Shown here: positions 1 through 7,944 of the stretch, one piece after another
Layout of the letters: every line of letters starts with the position of its first letter
How positions within the stretch are numbered: position 1 is the first letter of the stretch
NCBI GenBank assembly: GCA_040385105.1
Contig: JAZKHY010000004.1
Span: forward strand, 62,001 to 126,000
Direction: 5' to 3'
DNA length: 64,000 bases
Source: JACMQX01 sp040385105
Lineage (GTDB): Bacteria; Pseudomonadota; Gammaproteobacteria; Burkholderiales; Burkholderiaceae_C
Position numbers and translations under genes: made by a program
Notes under the pieces: generated by a model
The model's database searches: none
What the model was told of the DNA's origin: nothing
Seen by the model: only the letters and a program-made list of their open reading frames with translations

Positions 1-265
1 CCTGGCCGAGGTGGGCGTGCCCAACCTCGTCACCGCGTCAACGAACGGCGTCTGGGTTCCGCGCGGCACGCCCAGGGAGGTGACGCGCCGCCTCAACGCG
101 GCCTACAACGAGTTCCTCACACGCCCTGCCGTCAAGGCCGCATTCGTGGAGAAGCTCGCCGCAGTCACGTTCGGCGGGGCGCCCGACGCCCTCCTCAAGG
201 CCATCGGCAACGACCAGCGTTCGCTTGACGAGGCAGCCAGGCTGATCAACTACCAGCCCGCCTGA
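1..265 (+). CDS. Bug/TctC-family periplasmic solute-binding protein, C-terminal fragment
   Basis: This is the last ~88 codons of a tripartite-tricarboxylate-type (Bug) binding protein; the start lies left of the window. The reading frame begins at base 2 and ends with TGA at 263-265. The visible part has the family's C-terminal layout: a VWVPRGTP segment matching the usual 'W..F.PAGTP' turn, then an RLNAA helix and the final helical segment that packs on lobe 2. Such proteins capture small carboxylates in the periplasm. Only 2 bp separate it from the downstream acyl-CoA synthetase, so it probably belongs to the same operon and may bring in that enzyme's substrate. Ligand unknown. Confidence 0.85.
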   Translation, partial: LAEVGVPNLVTASTNGVWVPRGTPREVTRRLNAAYNEFLTRPAVKAAFVEKLAAVTFGGAPDALLKAIGNDQRSLDEAARLINYQPA

Positions 266-267
266 CC

Positions 268-2385
268 GTGGCGGTGCGATCCTTCGACCCCACGACCCTG
301 GCACCCCTGTTCGAGCCGCGCAGCATCGCGGTGATCGGCGCATCCGATGACCCGGCACGCATCGGGGGGCGGCCCATCGCCGGCTGCCTGGCGTCGGGCT
401 ATGCGGGCGGCCTGTACCCGGTAAATCCGTCCCGCACCCAGGTGCAGGGCCTGCGCTGCTATCCCGACCTGATGGCCATCGGCCAGGGCGTTGACCTGGC
501 GGTCATTGCGCTGCCGGCCGCCCAGTGCGAAGCCGCCATCGCGCAATGCGCACAGGCCGGCGTCAAGGCCGCAGTCATGCTGAGCGCAGGCTTCGCGGAA
601 GTGGATGAGGCGGGGGCCGCGCTGCAGGAACGCATTCAGGCATCGGCACGCCAAGCAGGCATCCGCCTGATGGGCCCGAACTGCATGGGGCTGCTCAACC
701 TGCGCCTGGGCCTGGTGGCCAGTTTCACCAGCCTGGTGGACGGCTCGGCAGACCGCATCGGCCACATCAGCGTCATCAGCCAGAGCGGCGCCTTCGGCTC
801 ACACTGCCTCGCGCTGATGCGCGAGCGCGGGCTCGGCCTCGACCTGTGGGCCACGACGGGCAACCAGGCCGACGTGGACTTTGCCGACGGGCTGGCCTGG
901 ATGGCCCAGGCCGCGAATACGCGCGTGATCGTCGGATGCCTTGAGGGTGTGACTGACGGCGCCAGGCTGCGCAGCGCGCTGGCGCTGGCGCAGCGCAACC
1001 GCATCCCGGTGGTGCTGATGAAGCTGGGCCGCTCCGACGTGGGGCGGGCCGCGGCATTGACGCACACCGCCGCGCTCGCCGGCTCCGACGCCGTGTTCGA
1101 CGCCATGCTGCGCGACTACGCGGTTCACCGCGCCAACGATGTCGATGAACTGTTCGACATTGCCTATGCCTGCACTGCGGGCAAGTTCCCGGCGTCCGGC
1201 GACGTCGGCCTCATCACCACCTCGGGCGGCTTCGGCATCGTCATGGCGGATGCCGCCGCAGCCCACGGCCTGGCCGTTCCGGCGCTGCCCGCCGCAACGC
1301 AGTCGCGGCTGAAGGCGATGGTGCCCTTCGCGAGCCCGCGCAACCCGCTCGATGTGACCGGCCAGTTCATCAACGACCCGTCGGCCGTGCTGCCGATGTT
1401 CGAGGCGCTGATCAACGACGGCGGCTTCCCTGCAACGGTGTGCTACATCGGCAGCGCCGGTGTCATCCCGCACCTGATGGACAAGCTGGCGCCCAGCTTC
1501 GAAGCCGTGGCACAGCGGTTCGACTCGCATCTGCTGATGCTCTCGATGATCGCCGACACAGCCACGCGCAAGCGCTTCGAGGCACTGGGCTACCTTGTGT
1601 TCGAGAACCCGGAGCGCGCGGTAGGCGCCGTCGCGGCGCTGGCGCGGTTCGCCCGCCAGTTCGCAAACCCGCAAGCCGGGACGGCGGCGTTGCCGCAAGC
1701 CACGGGCGCGCCAGCAGCGGGCGCCGCCACGCTCGACGAGGCGCACTCCAAGCGGCTCCTCGCACAGGCGGGCATCCCGGTGCTGGACGAGCGCATCGCG
1801 CATTCGGCAGCCGAAGCTGCGGCATTTGCGGAGGAGCTCGGCTTCCCGGTCGTGATGAAAATTCTCTCCCCGGACATCCTGCACAAGTCCGATATCGGGG
1901 GCGTGCTGCTGGGCATACCCGGCAGGGAAGCCGCGACGCACGCGTTCGGGCAACTGCATGAGGCCGCGCAGGCCGGCGCACCGGGCGCACGCATCGAAGG
2001 TGTTCTCGTCGCCCCGATGGCCGACGACGGCATCGAGATGATCGTCGGCTGCGACCACGATGCGGCTTTCGGCCCGGTCGTGATGCTGGGGCTGGGCGGG
2101 ATCTTTGTCGAGGCGCTGGCGTCCACCGTCCTGCGCATGGCGCCCATCAGCCGTGCTACCGCCCATTCGATGATCGACGAGCTGCAGGGCGCGGCGGTGC
2201 TGCGCGGTCTGCGCGGCAAGCCGCCGGCGGATGTGGCGGCACTCGCAGACGTGCTGGTCGCCCTGTCGTGCTTCGCCGCCGCCAACGCGGCATGGCTCGC
2301 CAGCGTGGACATCAATCCACTGGTGGTGCGTGCCGCAGGCCGCGGGGTTGTGGCGCTCGACGCGGTGGTCGTCACGCGCGGGTGA
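268..2385 (+). CDS. NDP-forming acyl-CoA synthetase (CoA-binding plus ATP-grasp), copy 1
   Basis: A 705-residue single-chain acyl-CoA ligase of the acetate-CoA ligase (ADP-forming) superfamily, which converts an acid, CoA and ATP to acyl-CoA. An N-terminal Rossmann CoA-binding domain (about 11-130) carries GASDDPARIGG at 24-34. The succinyl-CoA-ligase-like middle domain has GPNCMG at 136-141 and SQSGAFG at 171-177. The expected phospho-histidine is His266 (in THTAALAG). A C-terminal ATP-grasp domain (about 485-705) includes PVVMKILSPDILHK. The start is GTG at 268, 2 bp after the preceding stop. Close in design to the copy at 23081-25183. Substrate cannot be read from the sequence; family members activate aryl, dicarboxylic and terpenoid acids. 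Confidence 0.9.
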   Translation: MAVRSFDPTTLAPLFEPRSIAVIGASDDPARIGGRPIAGCLASGYAGGLYPVNPSRTQVQGLRCYPDLMAIGQGVDLAVIALPAAQCEAAIAQCAQAGVKAAVMLSAGFAEVDEAGAALQERIQASARQAGIRLMGPNCMGLLNLRLGLVASFTSLVDGSADRIGHISVISQSGAFGSHCLALMRERGLGLDLWATTGNQADVDFADGLAWMAQAANTRVIVGCLEGVTDGARLRSALALAQRNRIPVVLMKLGRSDVGRAAALTHTAALAGSDAVFDAMLRDYAVHRANDVDELFDIAYACTAGKFPASGDVGLITTSGGFGIVMADAAAAHGLAVPALPAATQSRLKAMVPFASPRNPLDVTGQFINDPSAVLPMFEALINDGGFPATVCYIGSAGVIPHLMDKLAPSFEAVAQRFDSHLLMLSMIADTATRKRFEALGYLVFENPERAVGAVAALARFARQFANPQAGTAALPQATGAPAAGAATLDEAHSKRLLAQAGIPVLDERIAHSAAEAAAFAEELGFPVVMKILSPDILHKSDIGGVLLGIPGREAATHAFGQLHEAAQAGAPGARIEGVLVAPMADDGIEMIVGCDHDAAFGPVVMLGLGGIFVEALASTVLRMAPISRATAHSMIDELQGAAVLRGLRGKPPADVAALADVLVALSCFAAANAAWLASVDINPLVVRAAGRGVVALDAVVVTRG

Positions 2386-2428
2386 ATCCACGCGAATGAA
2401 GCTGCGCGGCCTTGCCTGGCACTCGCCA

Positions 2429-2472
2429 GGCGGGCATCAGGCGAACATCAGGCAGGCATCAAGCGAGTATCA
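2429..2472. repeat. Four tandem 11-bp units downstream of the acyl-CoA dehydrogenase
   Basis: Four consecutive 11-bp units occupy this stretch: GGCGGGCATCA (2429-2439), GGCGAACATCA (2440-2450), GGCAGGCATCA (2451-2461) and the diverged AGCGAGTATCA (2462-2472). On the minus strand every unit begins with TGA. The last plus-strand unit contains the real stop of the leftward acyl-CoA dehydrogenase at 2470-2472. Because 11 is not a multiple of three, the TGA triplets fall in all three frames. The stretch fills most of the 84 bp between two convergent genes. Function unknown. Confidence 0.7.
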
Positions 2473-3621
2473 GCCAGCGGGAAAGATGCCGCCCAAGGCA
2501 GCCAGGCGCTGCAGGTGGTAGTCGGCATCGCCCAGGTCCGTCTCAATGGCGGTGAGGCGCTTGAAATAATGGCCTGCCGGGTACTCCAGCGTCATGCCCA
2601 TGCCGCCGTGCAGCTGGATCGCGCCCTGCCCCACAAGCCGGGCCGAGCGGGCGATCTGGACCTTGGTAGCCGCCAGCGCCCGCGCGCGCGCCAGCGGGTC
2701 GGCATCTGCCGCCATCATCTGCGCAAACATCGACATGCTTCGCGCCTGCTCCACCGCTGTGAGCATGTCGACCGCGCGATGCTGCAGCACCTGGAACCGG
2801 CCGATCGGCTGGCCGAACTGCTCGCGGGTCTTGAGGTAGTTGACCGTGAGTTCGAGCAGCGAATCCATGCAGCCCACGGCTTCAGCCGCCTGCGCGACGA
2901 TCGCCAACCCGGCGGCGCGCTCCAGCAGCGGCAGGGCATCGCCCGGTACGCCCAGCACGTGGTCGCCATCGACGCGAACGCCGCGCAGCGTGAGGTCGGC
3001 GGCGCGCCGGCCGTCGTAACGATTGAACGCGTCGATCTCCAGCCCGGGCGCATCGCGCCGCACGGCAAAGATGCCGAGGCCGCCGGCGTCGCGCTGCAGA
3101 CCGCCCCCGATGCGTGCCACCACCAGCAGCAAGTCCGCACCGCCACCGTTGCACACGGCCGATTTATGCCCGTCAAGACGCCACGAGTCGCCATCGCGCC
3201 GCGCAGTGGTAAGGACATCCGCGAGGTCGTACCGTGCCTGCGGCTCTGCGTCCGCCACGGCCAGTTGCAGGCGGCCCTCGGACAGCGCAGGCAGCCAGCG
3301 TTCGCGCTGCGCATCGCTGCCCGCCAAGTGCAGCAGGCCCGCGCCCTGCACCAGGGTCGCCGCCAGGGGCTCGAGGGCGGCCACCCGCCCGCCGGCTTCC
3401 ATCGTCAACGCCAGGTGGATCAGGTCTTCCTGGTGCGAGGCGCTGCCATCGCAGACGAGGCCGAGGATGCCCATGCCGGCCAGGTGCGACCAGACCGCCG
3501 TGCTGTAGCCCGCAGCGCCTGCGCAGTGCCTGGTGCGGTCGGCGGGCGCATAGTGGTCGGCAAACAGCCGCCTCACGCTGTCGCGCACCATCGACTGTTC
3601 GGTGTTGTATTCAAAGTCCAT
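2470..3621 (-). CDS. Acyl-CoA dehydrogenase family protein (second subunit of a pair)
   Basis: About 383 residues, FAD-dependent acyl-CoA dehydrogenase fold catalysing alpha,beta-desaturation of an acyl-CoA. The ATG at 3621 (MDFEYNTEQ) is chosen over the further upstream in-frame start, because that extension only reads the end of the neighbouring gene in another frame. It starts 1 bp after the stop of the upstream dehydrogenase, so the two are translationally coupled. C-terminal motifs (QLHGGMGMT, then EYPAGHYFKRL) are typical of the short FadE class; the usual EGT catalytic-glutamate motif near the C-terminus is absent. Adjacent ~380/400-residue pairs of this type form heteromeric enzymes in steroid side-chain degradation, which is the likeliest arrangement here. 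Substrate unknown. Confidence 0.85.
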   Translation of the reverse strand: MDFEYNTEQSMVRDSVRRLFADHYAPADRTRHCAGAAGYSTAVWSHLAGMGILGLVCDGSASHQEDLIHLALTMEAGGRVAALEPLAATLVQGAGLLHLAGSDAQRERWLPALSEGRLQLAVADAEPQARYDLADVLTTARRDGDSWRLDGHKSAVCNGGGADLLLVVARIGGGLQRDAGGLGIFAVRRDAPGLEIDAFNRYDGRRAADLTLRGVRVDGDHVLGVPGDALPLLERAAGLAIVAQAAEAVGCMDSLLELTVNYLKTREQFGQPIGRFQVLQHRAVDMLTAVEQARSMSMFAQMMAADADPLARARALAATKVQIARSARLVGQGAIQLHGGMGMTLEYPAGHYFKRLTAIETDLGDADYHLQRLAALGGIFPAG

Positions 3622-3622
3622 G

Positions 3623-4834
3623 TCAGAGCCCCAGCACCGAGCGGGCGAGGATGTTGTGCTGGATTTCGTTGGAGCCACCGAAGATCGACAGCTTGCGCCA
3701 GTTGAAATAGTTGGTGGCCATCATCTGCAGTGCGTCGGCGCCGGCCTCGACATCAGGGCTGGGTTCGGCCAGGGCTTCATCGCCGGGAATCCGCATGCCG
3801 TTGGGGCCGGCGAACTCCAGATACAGCTCCGACACTGCCTGCTGGATCTGCGTACCGCGCATCTTGAGCATCGACGACAGCGGGTTCGCCGTGTTGCCTC
3901 CGCGAAGATGCTCGTCTGCAAGAACCCGCAGGGTCGTCATCTCGTGCGCCTGCAGTTCCACCTCAAGCGCCAGCACCCGCACGCGGAAGGCGGCGTCGGC
4001 CAGCAGCGGCCGCTTGCCGTCCACGGCCGCCAGCCGCTTCAGGTTGCGCAGGCGCTCCTTGGAAATCCCCACGCGCGCCGACCCGGTGCGTTCGTTGCTG
4101 AGGAGGTACTTGGCATAGTCCCAGCCGCGGTTCTCCTCGCCGACCAGGTTGGCAACGGGCACCCGCACGTTGTCGAAGAAGACCTGGTTGACCTCCTGCC
4201 TGCCGGGCGGCGCGTCGTCAATGGTGGCCAGAGGGCGCAGCGTCACGCCCGGACTGCGCATGTCGATCAGAAGGAATGAAATGCCGCGCTGCTTCGCAAC
4301 GACCGGGTCGGTGCGGACGAGGCAGAAGATCCAGTCCGCATACTGCGCGTGGGAGGTCCATGTCTTCTCGCCGTTGACGACGTAGTGGTCGCCATCGCGC
4401 CGGGCCGATGTGCGCAGCGACGCGAGGTCGGACCCTGCTCCGGGCTCCGAAAAGCCCTGTGCCCACCACTCGTCGCTGTTGGCGATGGGCGGCAGGAACC
4501 GCGCCTTCTGCGCTTCATTGCCGAAGGCGATGATGACCGGCGCAACCAGATTGATGCCAAGGGCAATCAGCGGCGGCGCAGGCGCGCAATCCATTTCCTC
4601 GCGCAGGATGTAGCGCTGAACCGGCGTCCAGTCGCGGCCGCCGTGCTCCACGGGCCAGTGCGGGACCGCATAGCCCTGCTGGTTCAGCAGCTTCTGCCAG
4701 GCGACGATCTCGTCGCGCGAGATCCTGCGCCCGGCGCGCACTTTGGCGCGCAAGCCTTCCGGTAGTGCCGTGCGGATGAAGGCCCGCACCTCCTCGCGGA
4801 ACGCGTTCTCGGCATCGGTGAAGCGCAGGTCCAT
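3623..4834 (-). CDS. Acyl-CoA dehydrogenase family protein (first subunit of a pair)
   Basis: A 403-residue acyl-CoA dehydrogenase: N-terminal helical domain, a middle beta-domain with the FAD/substrate segment QGFSEPGAGSDLAS, and a C-terminal helical domain ending IFGGSNEIQHNI. The GGS in place of EGT is characteristic of the FadE family found in heteromeric pairs. It follows an SDR 7 bp upstream and is followed 1 bp later by a second dehydrogenase, forming a three-gene leftward operon. The probable role is oxidation of a bulky acyl-CoA, with ring or side-chain carbons, made by one of the CoA ligases or the CoA transferase nearby. Electron-transfer flavoprotein genes are not in the window. 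Confidence 0.88.
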   Translation of the reverse strand: MDLRFTDAENAFREEVRAFIRTALPEGLRAKVRAGRRISRDEIVAWQKLLNQQGYAVPHWPVEHGGRDWTPVQRYILREEMDCAPAPPLIALGINLVAPVIIAFGNEAQKARFLPPIANSDEWWAQGFSEPGAGSDLASLRTSARRDGDHYVVNGEKTWTSHAQYADWIFCLVRTDPVVAKQRGISFLLIDMRSPGVTLRPLATIDDAPPGRQEVNQVFFDNVRVPVANLVGEENRGWDYAKYLLSNERTGSARVGISKERLRNLKRLAAVDGKRPLLADAAFRVRVLALEVELQAHEMTTLRVLADEHLRGGNTANPLSSMLKMRGTQIQQAVSELYLEFAGPNGMRIPGDEALAEPSPDVEAGADALQMMATNYFNWRKLSIFGGSNEIQHNILARSVLGL

Positions 4835-4841
4835 CTGTGCC

Positions 4842-5612
4842 TCACGCCGTCATGAACGCGCCGCCGTTCACCGACAGGTTCTGCCCGGTGATGTAGGAGG
4901 CCGCATCGGAAAGAAGGAAGCAGACCGGCTGCGCCACTTCCGCAGGCGCCGCCCAGCGGCCCATGGGGATCTTTGCAAGATAGGTGTCGCGGAATTTCTC
5001 GCTGCGGATGGTCTCGGTCATCGGGGTTTCTACGACACCGAAGCACAGCGTGTTCACCCGGATCGAATGGCGCGCCCACTCCTGCGCGGCACTCATCGTG
5101 AGGCTCAGCATGCCGGCCTTGGCGGCGCCGTAGTTGATCTGCCCGAACGTGCCCTTGCGCCCGGCGTCGGCGGAGATGTTCACCACCGATGCGGCAGGCT
5201 GGCCGGCCCGGCCCTGCCCGATCAGCGCGCGGCCAAATGACTGCAGGCAGTTGAATGCACCGGTGAGGTTGACGTCCAGCACGTCGTGCCACTGCTGCTG
5301 CGTCATCTTGTGGATCATCGCAGGCCGGGTGATTCCGGCATTGTTCACAAGGCCGTCCAGCCTGCCGAAGCGCGCCGCCGCCTGCGCCACGGCGTCTTCG
5401 ACGAACCGCGCGTCCGCCACGCTGCCCGCCAGGCCCAGCACACGGTCAGGGTCGAACGCGGCCGCAGCAGTACGCAGCGTGTCCGCGTTGGCGTCAACCA
5501 GCGTCACGCACGCACCGAGTTCCAGCGCGAGTTCGGTGATGGCGCGGCCGATGCCCTGCGCCGCCCCCGTGACAATGATGTGGCGGCCTTCGAGTTCCAT
5601 CGGGTTGCGCAT
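4842..5612 (-). CDS. SDR family NAD(P)-dependent oxidoreductase
   Basis: A 256-residue classical short-chain dehydrogenase. The cofactor loop TGAAQGIG is at 15-22 and NNAG at 90-93. The catalytic Ser147, Tyr161 and Lys165 are present in the standard spacing (YGAAK). Its C-terminal stretch ends with the common GQNLSVNGG motif. An in-frame ATG at codon 5 is an alternative start. It is the first gene of the leftward SDR-dehydrogenase-dehydrogenase operon and shares the AT-rich region 5613-5783 with the divergent CoA transferase. The likely reaction is oxidation of a hydroxyacyl-CoA or a ring alcohol to the ketone; the substrate is inferred only from the operon. Confidence 0.88.
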   Translation of the reverse strand: MRNPMELEGRHIIVTGAAQGIGRAITELALELGACVTLVDANADTLRTAAAAFDPDRVLGLAGSVADARFVEDAVAQAAARFGRLDGLVNNAGITRPAMIHKMTQQQWHDVLDVNLTGAFNCLQSFGRALIGQGRAGQPAASVVNISADAGRKGTFGQINYGAAKAGMLSLTMSAAQEWARHSIRVNTLCFGVVETPMTETIRSEKFRDTYLAKIPMGRWAAPAEVAQPVCFLLSDAASYITGQNLSVNGGAFMTA

Positions 5613-5725
5613 GGCGGTAAAGTTTCTGCAATAAAAATAATATTATCTCTACATACGAGATTAAAAGCAAATTCAGGATTTGGCATCCTCGCCTTCGCAT
5701 TTCTTTTTCATAAGTCCATTTATGT

Positions 5726-5745
5726 TCAAATATTCTTATATTTGA
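5726..5745. promoter_or_regulatory. Perfect inverted repeat in the AT-rich divergent promoter
   Basis: TCAAATAT and ATATTTGA form perfect 8-bp arms around a TCTT spacer, about 40 bp upstream of the GTG start of the CoA transferase. A smaller inverted pair, ATCTC-N7-GAGAT, lies at 5645-5661 on the side of the SDR. The whole 171-bp region between the divergent operons is strongly AT-rich against a GC-rich background. This arrangement suggests a repressor or activator operator; the regulator is not identified. Confidence 0.5.
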
Positions 5746-5783
5746 GATATTATTACTTTCTTTACGGGTGACTGGAGGATCGC

Positions 5784-7031
5784 GTGACGGCAGCAGAAAG
5801 ACAAGGACAAGGCAGGCCCCTGGGTGCAACCGAAGGCAGCACGGGCGCGCCCCTGGCGGGTGTTCGCGTCGTGGACCTGAGCCGGGTACTCGCCGGCCCG
5901 TACTGCGCGCAGTTGCTTGCCGACATGGGGGCGCAGGTCATCAAGGTCGAAAGCCCGGAAGGCGACGAAAGCCGGCGCTGGCCACCGCTGTGGGAAGGCA
6001 ACGACGTCAGCAGCAACTTCGGCAGCGTCAACCGGGGCAAGCTCGGCATGACGCTCGACCTGAAATCGGACGCCGCGCCCGAGATGCTGCGCCGGCTCGT
6101 GGAGTGGGGCGACGTGCTGATCCACAATTTCCTGCCCGAGACGGCGGTGCGTCTGGGCATTGACTACGAGCGCATGCGCGCCATCAACCCGCGCCTGGTC
6201 TTCTGTTCGCTGACGGGTTACGGCGAGCGCGGCCCGCTGCGCAACAAGCAGGGCTACGACCTCATGATGCAGGCCTTCTCCGGCGCGATGGGCATGACGG
6301 GCTACCAGGACAGCGGCCCGGTGCGCATCGGTGTTTCGTTCATCGACATGGCGACCGGCATGCTGGCTTATGGCGGCGTGGTGACCGCCCTGCTGGCACG
6401 CCAGGCCAGCGGCGAAGGCCGCTGGGTGCAGGTGTCGCTCCTGGAAACAGCCGTGGGCCTGCTCGGCCACCACGGCTCGAACTGGATGCAGGCAGGCGTG
6501 CTGTCGCCCAAGCTCGGCTCCGCCGCCGGAAACCTGTCGCCCTACCAGGCCTTTGCATGTTCCGACGGCTACCTCGTGGCCGGCGCCACCAACGACAGGG
6601 TCTTCCGCAGCTTCTGCGAGGTGCTGGGATGCACGCAGCTGCTGGCCGACCCGCGCTTTGCCAGCAACGCGCTGCGCGTGGAAAACCGCGAAGGCATCAA
6701 TTCGGTGGTGGGCCCCATCTTTGCGGGCAGGACCGTGGCCGAATGGGTTGCGGCGCTGGAAGCAAACGGCATACCCAGCTCACCCGTGAATACGGTCGAC
6801 CAGATCATCGAGCATCCGCAAGTGCTGGCCAACGACATGGTGATCGAGGTCGACACCGACGAGGGCACGTCACCGCGCTTCATCGGGACGCCGTTCAAGA
6901 TATCGGGGCACGCGGGGCCATCGCGGCGGGCCGCACCCCACAAGGCGGCGCACACGCGCGAGGTGCTGGAAGACGTGCTGGGCCTGGACGCAGCGACCGT
7001 TGCACACCTGCGCGCTTCGGGCGCCGTCTGA
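5784..7031 (+). CDS. CaiB/BaiF-type (class III) CoA transferase
   Basis: A 415-residue class III CoA transferase that swaps CoA between an acyl-CoA donor and a carboxylic acid. N-terminal motif VVDLSRVLAGPY and the NRGKLGMTLDLK strand are family hallmarks. The aspartate in the GYDLMMQAFSG segment fits the covalent catalytic Asp. The GTG start at 5784 is chosen because a good GGAGG ribosome-binding sequence lies at 5774-5778. It starts a rightward operon with the enoyl-CoA hydratase 12 bp downstream and possibly the Bug protein after it. It may be an ATP-free alternative to the nearby NDP-forming ligases for activating the imported acid. Confidence 0.9.
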   Translation: MTAAERQGQGRPLGATEGSTGAPLAGVRVVDLSRVLAGPYCAQLLADMGAQVIKVESPEGDESRRWPPLWEGNDVSSNFGSVNRGKLGMTLDLKSDAAPEMLRRLVEWGDVLIHNFLPETAVRLGIDYERMRAINPRLVFCSLTGYGERGPLRNKQGYDLMMQAFSGAMGMTGYQDSGPVRIGVSFIDMATGMLAYGGVVTALLARQASGEGRWVQVSLLETAVGLLGHHGSNWMQAGVLSPKLGSAAGNLSPYQAFACSDGYLVAGATNDRVFRSFCEVLGCTQLLADPRFASNALRVENREGINSVVGPIFAGRTVAEWVAALEANGIPSSPVNTVDQIIEHPQVLANDMVIEVDTDEGTSPRFIGTPFKISGHAGPSRRAAPHKAAHTREVLEDVLGLDAATVAHLRASGAV

Positions 7032-7043
7032 CCGCGCCGCGCC

Positions 7044-7835
7044 ATGACTGACGGCCACCTGCTGGAATCCTGCATCGACGGGGTGACGACCCTTACCTTC
7101 AATCGCCCGGACCGGTTGAACGCGATCTCGGCCCCCATGTTCGAGCGCCTGCTGGACATCCTGGAACGCATCGCTGCCGACAACACGGTGGGCGCCGTGG
7201 TACTGGCCGGCGCGGGGCGCGCGTTCAGCGCCGGCGGCGACGTCGGCGAGATGGCCAACCGCGGGTCGGCGGAAACCCCCGAAGATGCCGTGCGCACGCT
7301 GCGCCGGCGCATGGAGATCGTGCGCCTGCTGCATGAAATGCCCAAGCCCACACTGGCGTGCGTGCAAGGCCCGGCTGCAGGAGCAGGCATGTGCCTTGCC
7401 ATCGCCTGTGACATGCGGATCGCAAGCCCTTCCGCGACCTTCACGACCGCCTTCGCCAAGGTCGGCTACTCCGGCGACTACGGCGGCAGCTATTTCCTGC
7501 CCCGGCTGGTGGGAGCGGCCAAGGCGCGAGAGCTTTATTTCACGGCTTCAAGCGTCAATGCCCAGGAGGCGCAGCGCATCGGCCTCGTGAACCGCGTGGT
7601 CGAGCAGGCGGAGCTTGCCGGCATCACGCATGCCATGGCGGCTGCGCTTGCCGGCGGCCCGCGCCTGGCCCTGGCGCAGATGAAGCGCAACCTGAACCTC
7701 GCAGGAGGAAGCGGGTTGCCGGCCCTGCTCGACCTTGAGGCCGAAGGCCAGATCCGGTGCCGGCTGACGGAAGACCACCGTGAGGCGGCGCGCGCATTCA
7801 TGGAGAAGCGGCCACCCGTGTTCAAGGGGAGATAA
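7044..7835 (+). CDS. Enoyl-CoA hydratase/isomerase family protein
   Basis: A 263-residue crotonase-fold enzyme. The oxyanion-hole segments are visible as AGAGRAFSAGGDVGEM and GPAAGAGMCLAIACDM. The C-terminal helix ends EKRPPVFKGR, as usual for this family. The position after a CoA transferase suggests hydration or isomerisation of an enoyl-CoA formed by the dehydrogenase pair. Crotonase members include hydratases, isomerases, hydrolases and ring-opening enzymes, so the exact reaction is open. Confidence 0.88.
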   Translation: MTDGHLLESCIDGVTTLTFNRPDRLNAISAPMFERLLDILERIAADNTVGAVVLAGAGRAFSAGGDVGEMANRGSAETPEDAVRTLRRRMEIVRLLHEMPKPTLACVQGPAAGAGMCLAIACDMRIASPSATFTTAFAKVGYSGDYGGSYFLPRLVGAAKARELYFTASSVNAQEAQRIGLVNRVVEQAELAGITHAMAAALAGGPRLALAQMKRNLNLAGGSGLPALLDLEAEGQIRCRLTEDHREAARAFMEKRPPVFKGR

Positions 7836-7870
7836 CGCCCCCGGGGCCGGGTAATCCAGAACGATTTACC

Positions 7871-7889
7871 TTTGCAAACTTATTGCAAA
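7871..7889. promoter_or_regulatory. TTTGCAA/TTGCAAA repeat upstream of a Bug gene
   Basis: TTTGCAA-ACTTA-TTGCAAA is a perfect inverted repeat (7-bp arms, 5-bp spacer). It also contains the heptamer TTGCAAA twice in direct orientation exactly 11 bp apart (7872 and 7883). It lies in the only relaxed stretch between the hydratase stop (7835) and the Bug gene start (7945), so it is a candidate operator for an independent promoter of that gene. Confidence 0.45.
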
Positions 7890-7944
7890 TGGAAAGACAA
7901 ACGAATAATCTGGCATTCCACTCAAATCCATTGGGGACCTCGTG

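Noticed and set aside
7836..7855. CCCCGGGG-containing sequence after the enoyl-CoA hydratase as a terminator
   Set aside because: No uridine tract follows and the stem is only a short GC palindrome.
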